NCBI GenBank assembly: GCA_009926905.1
Contig: RFNX01000439.1
Location: 1 to 9,491 of the forward strand
DNA: 9,491 bases
Direction: 5' to 3'
Origin: Flavobacteriales bacterium
GTDB taxonomy: Bacteria; Bacteroidota; Bacteroidia; Flavobacteriales_D; Crocinitomicaceae
In this document: in pieces, positions 1 through 5,212 of the stretch
Numbering within the stretch: the stretch's first letter is position 1
Layout: each line of letters starts with the position of its first letter
Translations under genes and position numbers: made by a program
Notes under the pieces: model-generated
Told to the model about the DNA's origin: nothing
Database searches by the model: none
The model's input: the letters and a program-made list of their open reading frames with translations, nothing else

Positions 1-302
1 CCATGTGCTCCATGAGTTCCCATTATGATTAATTCGGCTTGATGTTCAGCAGCAAACGCTCCAATGTCTTCGAAAATACTACCAATACGAACATTTGGAA
101 CGATTTCAATTCCTGAATCTTTATTTTTTTCAACTACAGCTTCTAATTTCTCAGTTGCTTCTTTAATTTGTGTGTCTTTCCCAACAACATGTAAAAGCTG
201 AATAACTGCTTGAAAAGGTTTAGCTGAAACAATTGCATGCTCTAAAGCGATGTCTGCAACGGACGTAAAGTCGTGAGGAACAATAAAAGTTTTAACGCTC
301 AT
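1..302 (-). CDS. Universal stress protein (UspA family), partial at the left edge
   Basis: The minus strand reads from an ATG at 302 through 100 complete codons to the window edge without a stop. The protein begins MSVKTFIVPHDFT, the usual Usp first beta strand with an acidic nucleotide-binding residue. It continues with a helix rich in Ala/Val, a strand LLHVV, and a second half ending LIIMGTHGAHG. That last piece is the start of the Usp ATP-binding motif (G-2x-G-9x-G-S/T); the rest of the motif lies outside the window. Usp proteins are cytoplasmic alpha/beta proteins induced under stress or growth arrest. Many Bacteroidota versions carry two tandem Usp domains of about 280 residues; whether this one does cannot be seen here. 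It is divergent from the GH3 gene with a 101-bp spacer. The family call is strong; the specific role is unknown. Confidence 0.88.
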   Translation of the reverse strand, partial: MSVKTFIVPHDFTSVADIALEHAIVSAKPFQAVIQLLHVVGKDTQIKEATEKLEAVVEKNKDSGIEIVPNVRIGSIFEDIGAFAAEHQAELIIMGTHGAH

Positions 303-317
303 AAATTTTGGTTTTTG

Positions 318-325
318 CAAATTTA
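318..325 (-). promoter_or_regulatory. Candidate -7 promoter box for the universal stress gene
   Basis: On the minus strand this reads TAAATTTG, an exact match to the Bacteroidota primary sigma factor -7 consensus TAnnTTTG. It lies 15 bases upstream of the Usp ATG, implying a very short leader. I see no convincing -33 TTG element at the usual distance, so this is a motif-based inference. Confidence 0.5.
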
Positions 326-361
326 AGAGAAACTCACAAAGAAAAGCCGATTTTTTAGCTT

Positions 362-369
362 TATTTTTG
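362..369 (+). promoter_or_regulatory. Candidate -7 promoter box for the GH3 gene
   Basis: TATTTTTG matches TAnnTTTG and sits 34 bases before the ATG at 404, within the spacer shared with the divergent Usp gene. No clear -33 element is visible. The surrounding tract is T-rich, so a chance match is possible. Confidence 0.4.
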
Positions 370-403
370 TAATTAAACACGAGTTTTAAATAAATTTTAG
401 AAG

Positions 404-1921
404 ATGGCGATAATTGGTAAATTGATTCAAAGAACAACCGCAATAAGTTACAAGCGAAATGCAAAAAAAGGTATTGAATACAAATACCAATTGGAAGTTT
501 TAAGAATGCTATTGGAACAGTCGAAAAATACTAAATTTGGTTTCGTTCATTCCTTTCACGATGTTTTGAAAAAAGCGGATGCCGTTTCAGAATATCAAAA
601 ATATGTGCCACTAACTGACTATGATAAATTTAAAGAGGAATGGCTACAAGAAACGATTGATGGTGCCAAAGATCATACTTGGAAGGGGAAAATTAAATTT
701 TTTGCACTTTCCTCAGGAACAACAGGTTCTCCCAGTAAACGTATTCCTGTTACTATTGAAATGATACGCTCTTTTCAACGAACAAGTTTGCGCCAATTTT
801 CTGTTTTACATGAATTAGATTTACCAGAAGAATTCTACGGAAGTAGTCTTTTGACCGTAGGGGGTTCAACTAAATTGACGAAAGTTGCTAAACACATCGA
901 AGGCGATTTGAGTGGGATTTTAAGAAAACATACTTCACTTGTGGTCACTCCTTTCACAAAACCTGGTAAACGCATTACAGACCTTAAAACCTGGAATGAA
1001 AAATTGGAAGCAATCATCGAAAAAGCACCCATTTGGAATATTGGTATCATCGCGGGAATTCCGAGTTGGTGCATTTTATTGATGGAAAAAATCGTTGCCC
1101 ATTATCAACTGGATTCCATTCACGACATTTGGCCGAACTTACAAGTGTATGTGCATGGTGGGGTTTTTATGGATCCTTACATCGAGCGATTAGAAAAATT
1201 GAGCAAGAAAAAAATATATTTACTCGACACGTATTTAGCTTCGGAAGGTTATTTTGCTTATCAAATGTCGCCGAAACACAAAGGGATGAAACTCTTGCTG
1301 AACAACGGAATTTTTTATGAATTTATACCTTTCAATTCCGATTATTTTAACGAAGACGGCCGCTTGAAAGACCAACACAATGCATTGACAATCAGTCAAA
1401 TTCAGGCAGGAATTGATTACGCGCTTGTGATTTCTACAAATGCTGGTTTGTGGCGTTATTTGATTGGAGATTTGGTGCGCTTTGTGGACATCGAAGAACG
1501 TGAAATTGTAATTACTGGACGTATTCGACAGTTCTTAAGTTTATGTGGCGAACATCTTTCTTTGGATAATATCAATCAAGCTTTGATGGCATTAAATAGC
1601 GAAAAAGGCATATCTGTAAATGAGTTTACAATTTATGCAGACATTCAAGCAGAGCGACACGTATGGTATTTAGGAATCGACAAAGAAGTTAATGTTGAAA
1701 CAGTAACTAATTTTATTGACACAAAACTTTGTGAACTAAACGACGATTATGCGTATGTTCGAAAATACAACCTCAAAACACCAATTATAAAAATTGTTCC
1801 AACGCATTTCTTCTATGATTTCTTGGAATCGTTGGGGAAATCTGGTGGTCAAAATAAAATGCCACGTGTATTGAATACGGAGCAATCCCAAAAATGGAAT
1901 GCGTTTATCGGAACTAATTAA
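404..1921 (+). CDS. GH3 family (auxin-responsive GH3-like) acyl-adenylating protein
   Basis: This 505-residue protein resembles the GH3 branch of the acyl-adenylate-forming superfamily, whose plant members (e.g. JAR1) adenylate a carboxylic acid and transfer it to an amino acid. All three nucleotide-binding motifs are visible: the phosphate loop SSGTTG (103-108, followed by SPSKRIPVT), TYLASEG (276-282, equivalent to plant Y-x-SSE), and GLWRYLIGD (348-356, equivalent to YRxGD). A later FLSLCGEHLS (377-386) and a C-terminal GKSGGQNKMPRV (478-489) are typical of bacterial members. The length is normal and no signal peptide or membrane segment is seen, so it is probably cytoplasmic. The ATG at 404 follows an A-rich leader. 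It ends 7 bp from the convergent YraN gene. The family call is secure; the acid and amine substrates are unknown, and nothing here implies auxin as the ligand. Confidence 0.9.
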   Translation: MAIIGKLIQRTTAISYKRNAKKGIEYKYQLEVLRMLLEQSKNTKFGFVHSFHDVLKKADAVSEYQKYVPLTDYDKFKEEWLQETIDGAKDHTWKGKIKFFALSSGTTGSPSKRIPVTIEMIRSFQRTSLRQFSVLHELDLPEEFYGSSLLTVGGSTKLTKVAKHIEGDLSGILRKHTSLVVTPFTKPGKRITDLKTWNEKLEAIIEKAPIWNIGIIAGIPSWCILLMEKIVAHYQLDSIHDIWPNLQVYVHGGVFMDPYIERLEKLSKKKIYLLDTYLASEGYFAYQMSPKHKGMKLLLNNGIFYEFIPFNSDYFNEDGRLKDQHNALTISQIQAGIDYALVISTNAGLWRYLIGDLVRFVDIEEREIVITGRIRQFLSLCGEHLSLDNINQALMALNSEKGISVNEFTIYADIQAERHVWYLGIDKEVNVETVTNFIDTKLCELNDDYAYVRKYNLKTPIIKIVPTHFFYDFLESLGKSGGQNKMPRVLNTEQSQKWNAFIGTN

Positions 1922-1928
1922 TTTGAAA

Positions 1929-2288
1929 TTACCTTAACGTATCAAAGGCTCCTTCAATGTGCTCTAAGTTTGTTCTATATGTATTGTGAACAATTGAAAT
2001 GATATCGAAGCGAACATCTTTATCGATTTGATTTGTTTGCACGTAATTGTCTGCGACAGTTATTATTTGTCTTTGTTTGCTTTTGGTTACAGCTCGCCAT
2101 GGTTCACCGATTTCTGCTGTATTTCTAGTTTTAACTTCCACCACCACCAAAACGTCGTCTTTTTCTGCTACAATATCCACTTCATAACGCTTAAAACGCA
2201 CGTTTCGCTGTACTAAATTGTAGCCATTCTGGAGTAAAAAGTTAGTTGCAAACTCTTCACCCCAAGGTCCTAATTCTTCTTTTGTCAT
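1929..2288 (-). CDS. YraN/UPF0102 family putative endonuclease
   Basis: The protein has 119 residues, the usual length for YraN. It starts MTKEELGPWGEEFATNFLLQ, the typical N-terminal helix with G-x-xGE. This is followed by NGYNLVQRN, YEVDIVAEKDD (36-45) and LVVVEVKTR (47-55). Together these give the PD-(D/E)xK-like nuclease core, with candidate metal ligands Asp38 and Glu51, Lys53, and a helical Glu11. Most family members have GEIDLI where this one has YEVDIV, so the motif is slightly divergent but the Asp is kept. The family is related to Holliday-junction-resolvase-type nucleases; its cellular role is poorly established. The protein is probably cytoplasmic. It is convergent with the GH3 gene and divergent from the T9SS cargo gene. 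I found no convincing promoter box in the 134 bp upstream. Confidence 0.9.
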   Translation of the reverse strand: MTKEELGPWGEEFATNFLLQNGYNLVQRNVRFKRYEVDIVAEKDDVLVVVEVKTRNTAEIGEPWRAVTKSKQRQIITVADNYVQTNQIDKDVRFDIISIVHNTYRTNLEHIEGAFDTLR

Positions 2289-2409
2289 TGCTTTTTTTAC
2301 ATTAAGTTAGTGAAAAAGATGATTTGGATAAAAAAACTGCATTAAAACTGAGGAAAAAATTTCATTAATCGAACTGAGGTTAAAAGTCAAACAAGTACTA
2401 AATTTCTCT

Positions 2410-2417
2410 TACTTTCG
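2410..2417 (+). promoter_or_regulatory. Candidate -7 promoter box overlapping the alternative GTG start
   Basis: TACTTTCG is one base off the consensus TAnnTTTG and ends only 5 bases before the ATG at 2423. If it is the true -7 box, transcription would begin at or next to the start codon, giving a leaderless or nearly leaderless mRNA, and the GTG at 2417 could not be used. There is no clear -33 element. Confidence 0.35.
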
Positions 2418-2422
2418 TGTTA

Positions 2423-3829
2423 ATGAAAACTTCGCTTTTATTTATTTGTTGCTTGCTATTTCTATTCACTGGAAAGACACAAAAAATTAAAAATGTCACC
2501 TTATTGGACCAATGGTTTTCGGATACTATTCTCACTAATTCTTCTGAAGTACGTTTTAGTAGTTGTTGGGGTTTCACACAAAATGACAAAGAATATGGAA
2601 TCATTGGTTCAACAGAAGGCAGTCATTTTTTTGAATTAACTGATGAAAACAAGTTCAAATTCATTGATTTTGTTCCGGGAAGATTCGTTTCTTCGCAAGC
2701 AATCACAAGGGAATTCAAAACGTACAGTCATTATGCTTATGCAAGTTGCGATGAAGGAACGAGTGGTTTTCAAATCATCGATTTAGCATATTTACCCGAT
2801 TCGGTTCATTTGGTTGCAGATTATCGAGATGCACTTTTTGGTCGCGTTCATAATTTATTTGTAGATTCAGTAAATGCTTTACTTTACTTATGTTTAGTGA
2901 CTCCCGTTCAAAATAACGCCGAACTTCCAATGGTTCCGTTGCGCGTTTATTCGTTAGAAAATCCTGTTCAACCAACGCTACTTTGGGAAGGACCAAATGA
3001 CATTCCTGAAGTGCACGATATCTTTGTGCGAAACAATCTCGCGATTCTAAATTGTGGTTACAATGGTATTCGCATTTACGACTTTACGAACCCAAGTAAT
3101 CCAAGCTATTTGAACAATTTGACGGTCTATCCGCAACAAGGCTACAATCATCAAGGTTGGCTTGCACCGAATAATGAAACGTATGTTTTTGCAGATGAAA
3201 CTGCTAGTTTACAACTAAAAAAATGCAAATTAAAAAGCGATTTTTCCTTGCAAGTACAACAATTTTTTGGAACCGAGAATGAACCATACAATAAAACCCC
3301 ACACAACGTTCAGTGCACCAATGAGTTTGCTTTCGTGGCATATTATAACGACGGTTTACGAATTTACGATTTGCGCTACAATCCGCCGATGGAAATTGGA
3401 GCTTATGATACTTATATTGACAATGCTCAAACCAATAATTTTTCGATGTGGGGAGCATGGGGGATCAATGCACTTTTGCCAAGTGGTCGTATTTTGATTT
3501 CGGATAGAAACAATGGTTTTTTTCTATTCGATTTTGACAAGGAATTTTTCTTAAATCAAGCCAATGATTCTCATTTTTCAATTTATCCAAATCCAACTTA
3601 TGCAGACGAACCATTAACAATTCGTGCCTTTGAGGATGCAATAAGCGATTTTACTGTTCGAATCTATTCCGCTGTTGGACAAGAAGTTTGGTCGAAAACT
3701 GTTTCCAATCAATCGTTTGTAGAAGTGGATCAATCATTAGCTAGCGCTTGTTATTTCATCCGAATCGAATATCAGAATTACTTGAACGAAAACGTGGTGG
3801 AGTATTTGAAGTGGGAGAAGGGGTTTTAG
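2423..3829 (+). CDS. Secreted choice-of-anchor B (LVIVD-like) protein with T9SS type A sorting domain
   Basis: I start this at the ATG at 2423 (468 residues); a GTG two codons upstream (2417) is in frame but overlaps a likely promoter box. Residues below are numbered from that GTG. The N-terminus MKTSLLFICCLLFLFTGKTQ is a signal peptide. The body shows choice-of-anchor B hallmarks: WGF..DKEYGIIGSTEG (51-68), VHNLFVD (144-150), VHDIFVRNNLAIL (199-211) followed by GIRIYDFTNPSNP, YNHQGWL (243-249), PHNVQC (295-300), YNDGLRIYDL (310-319), then WGAWG, LLPSGRILISDRNNGFFLFD (353-372). This implies a beta-propeller-like repeat fold. From about 386, FSIYPNP begins a T9SS type A domain ending VEYLKWEKGF. 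The protein should be exported by Sec and then T9SS to the cell surface or medium. Its ligand or activity is unknown. The stop TAG lies inside the first unit of the downstream repeat. Confidence 0.88.
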   Translation: MKTSLLFICCLLFLFTGKTQKIKNVTLLDQWFSDTILTNSSEVRFSSCWGFTQNDKEYGIIGSTEGSHFFELTDENKFKFIDFVPGRFVSSQAITREFKTYSHYAYASCDEGTSGFQIIDLAYLPDSVHLVADYRDALFGRVHNLFVDSVNALLYLCLVTPVQNNAELPMVPLRVYSLENPVQPTLLWEGPNDIPEVHDIFVRNNLAILNCGYNGIRIYDFTNPSNPSYLNNLTVYPQQGYNHQGWLAPNNETYVFADETASLQLKKCKLKSDFSLQVQQFFGTENEPYNKTPHNVQCTNEFAFVAYYNDGLRIYDLRYNPPMEIGAYDTYIDNAQTNNFSMWGAWGINALLPSGRILISDRNNGFFLFDFDKEFFLNQANDSHFSIYPNPTYADEPLTIRAFEDAISDFTVRIYSAVGQEVWSKTVSNQSFVEVDQSLASACYFIRIEYQNYLNENVVEYLKWEKGF

Positions 3830-4016
3830 GATATTAGGACGTTAGGATGTTAGGACATTAAGACGTTAGGACATCAAGATTTTATGAAGAAATGAGTGAA
3901 CGAGGGAATGAGAGAACGATATTAGGATATTAGGACATTAAGACGTTAGGACTACAGGACTATAGGATGTTAGGTCCCGATAGCTATCGGGATTAGGACG
4001 TTAAGACCTTAATTAT
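3826..4016. repeat. 8-bp periodic intergenic repeat (consensus TTAGGAYR)
   Basis: Starting at 3826 the sequence runs in 8-bp steps. Six units close to TTAGGAYR or TTAAGACG occupy 3826-3873. Six degenerate units fill 3874-3921, the last three of the form GAAYGAKR. TTAGGAYR-like units resume at exactly the same phase at 3922 and run to 3977. After a palindrome (3975-3992), two more units lie at 3993-4008 and a partial one at 4009-4016. The segments 3850-3872 and 3930-3952 are identical and lie exactly 80 bp (ten units) apart. The array begins on the stop codon of the plus-strand T9SS gene and ends on the stop codon of the minus-strand UVR gene. It has no coding potential because stops recur in every frame. 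The function is unknown. Confidence 0.9.
3975..3992. repeat. Perfect 18-bp palindrome embedded in the 8-bp array
   Basis: TCCCGATAGCTATCGGGA is its own reverse complement. As RNA it could form a seven-pair stem with an AGCU loop; as DNA it is a two-fold symmetric site. It interrupts a TTAGG unit, and the array resumes immediately after it with the phase shifted by one base. No T-run follows on either strand, so it does not look like a simple intrinsic terminator. I have an unverified impression that similar CCCGATAGCTATCGGG palindromes recur in other Bacteroidota genomes. A REP-like dispersed element or a protein-binding site are the main options. Confidence 0.85.
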
Positions 4017-4158
4017 TCAATAAATCTTCCAATAGTTCTGTGTATTTTCTGATTTCGTCGCGCAAAGATGCAGCTAGTTCGTACTTTCTTTCAACGATTG
4101 TTTGTTCTAATTGAGTACTTAATTCTTCTAGTTTTGTGATGATTTCTTGTTCGGTCAT
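4009..4158 (-). CDS. Small stand-alone UVR-motif (UvrB/UvrC motif) protein
   Basis: On the minus strand an ATG at 4158 opens a 49-codon frame ending TAA at 4009-4011. The protein begins MTEQEIITKLEEL and contains ERKYELAASLRDEIRKY (24-40), which fits the UVR motif pattern (Y-E-x-A-A-x-L-R-D-x-I). That motif is found at the C-terminus of UvrB, in UvrC, and in McsA-type proteins, where it forms a helical hairpin for protein-protein contact. Here it is the whole protein, predicted as two amphipathic helices with no signal peptide. Support for a real gene comes from the motif itself and from an exact -7 box (TACATTTG, 4187-4194) 28 bases upstream. It could be a remnant of a larger gene, but it has its own start, stop and promoter. 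The partner is unknown; a link to nucleotide excision repair is speculation. Confidence 0.72.
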   Translation of the reverse strand: MTEQEIITKLEELSTQLEQTIVERKYELAASLRDEIRKYTELLEDLLNN

Positions 4159-4186
4159 AGTTGTTGATTTTGAAGTGCTGTTTTTA

Positions 4187-4194
4187 CAAATGTA
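4187..4194 (-). promoter_or_regulatory. Candidate -7 promoter box for the UVR-motif gene
   Basis: The minus strand reads TACATTTG, an exact TAnnTTTG match, 28 bases before the ATG at 4158. A TTG lies 14 bases upstream of the box, closer than the usual -33 spacing, so only the -7 element is well supported. Confidence 0.5.
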
Positions 4195-4435
4195 AACTTG
4201 TAAATCGCCAATATTTGTCGTAAAAACAAAGAATTTTTCTTTTCTTCACGAATGACAAGTTGCTCTTTGAGAAAACAGTTTCTATTGTATTCAAATTCCT
4301 ATTTCAATTCAAGGAAACTTAGCTGATGCATTTTACAAAAACTTATTTTACTGACTCTTTATGTGCCAAAGTATTCATTGCTTTACAAGAAATGAACTAC
4401 ATTTAAAACAAAATCACACGACTTACTTCATCGAA
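4195..4435. other. Intergenic region between the UVR gene promoter and aroE, nothing recognised
   Basis: These 241 bases lie downstream of aroE and upstream of the UVR gene, all on the minus strand. I found no open frame longer than a dozen codons with a plausible start, no strong hairpin followed by a T-run that would end aroE transcription, and no relation to the 8-bp repeat. It may hold upstream promoter sequence for the UVR gene. Confidence 0.5.
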
Positions 4436-5167
4436 TTATTTTGTACCCCAAATCTCCCAACTTTTCAACGCTTGTTCTTTGAGCATGCTTGCACCATTTA
4501 AAATCATTGCACCTTGTGTTTCAGCATTTTCTAAAAATTTAGTTTTCGCTGGATTGTAAATCAAATCGATGACTAAATGATCCGATGTAAGGAATTCATA
4601 AGGGAAATGCGGTTGCTCATCAATTGCTGGGTAAGTTCCAACAGGTGTGCAATTCACTATTACTTTGCAGGCATTCAACATGTGTTCATTGATGTCATCG
4701 TAAGAAAAATGTTTTGCTTTTCCTTCAGGATTCCTAGAACTATAAAGTACATCAATTCCAATGGATTTAAAAACATATTCAACTGCTTTCGATGCGCCAC
4801 CCGTTCCCAAAATGAGCGCTCTTTCGTGTTTAAAAGTTAAAAATGGCTTAACGCTTTGCTGAAAACCAAAAGCATCTGTATTGTAACCAATTTTTTTGCC
4901 ATTTTTGAAAGCAATAACATTTACAGCACCAATCGTTTTTGCAACCTCATCCAATTCATCTAAGTAAGGGATGACGGCTTCTTTGTATGGAATGGTAACA
5001 TTCAATCCTGAAATCTCTTGCTTAAAAACGGATTCTATGGCAGAAATTTCTGGTAACTCAAACAATTCATAGCTAGCATCAATGTTGTTTTTACGAAAAA
5101 AATTTTCAAAAAAAGCAGGAGAAAATGAATGTGAAAGTGTTTTGCCAATCAGTCCGAAGCGTTGCAT
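4436..5167 (-). CDS. aroE: Shikimate dehydrogenase (NADP+)
   Basis: This enzyme reduces 3-dehydroshikimate to shikimate with NADPH, the fourth step of the chorismate pathway in the cytoplasm. The family signature is complete in 243 residues: shikimate-binding SHSFSP (12-17), LNVTIPYK (55-62) with the catalytic Lys62, GAVNVI (80-85), YNTDAFGF (95-102) with the catalytic Asp98, the dinucleotide loop GTGGAS (121-126), NCTPVGTYP (172-180), DLIYNP (201-206) and NGASMLKEQA (224-233). It is about 30 residues shorter than the E. coli enzyme; I believe this is usual in Bacteroidota. The ATG at 5167 gives the canonical MQRFGLIGKTLSHS start. It lies 45 bp downstream of the unknown membrane protein gene on the same strand; the two may be cotranscribed, although a weak -7 box is present in the gap. 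Confidence 0.97.
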   Translation of the reverse strand: MQRFGLIGKTLSHSFSPAFFENFFRKNNIDASYELFELPEISAIESVFKQEISGLNVTIPYKEAVIPYLDELDEVAKTIGAVNVIAFKNGKKIGYNTDAFGFQQSVKPFLTFKHERALILGTGGASKAVEYVFKSIGIDVLYSSRNPEGKAKHFSYDDINEHMLNACKVIVNCTPVGTYPAIDEQPHFPYEFLTSDHLVIDLIYNPAKTKFLENAETQGAMILNGASMLKEQALKSWEIWGTK

Positions 5168-5179
5168 AAGTAAATTTGC

Positions 5180-5187
5180 TAAAGGTA
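5180..5187 (-). promoter_or_regulatory. aroE: Weak candidate -7 promoter box for aroE
   Basis: The minus strand reads TACCTTTA, matching TAnnTTTG at all but the last base, 12 bases before the aroE ATG. There is no clear -33 element. It could allow aroE expression separate from the upstream gene. Confidence 0.25.
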
Positions 5188-5212
5188 ATTAGAAATTAAA
5201 AGTTAAACGAAA

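Noticed and set aside
1033..1320. 95-codon plus-strand open frame inside the GH3 gene
   Set aside because: It overlaps conserved GH3 motifs in another frame and has no promoter or family resemblance.
2417..2422. GTG start two codons upstream for the choice-of-anchor B gene
   Set aside because: It overlaps the candidate -7 box, and the ATG at 2423 gives a normal signal peptide beginning MKTSLL.
3975..3992. Palindrome as an intrinsic terminator for the T9SS cargo gene
   Set aside because: No T-run follows it on either strand, and it lies about 145 bp past the stop codon; it is kept as a palindromic element instead.
3826..4016. CRISPR array or telomere-like repeat (TTAGG units)
   Set aside because: The units are 8 bp with no spacers of 25-40 bp and no cas genes nearby, and the array is flanked by ordinary chromosomal genes on both sides.
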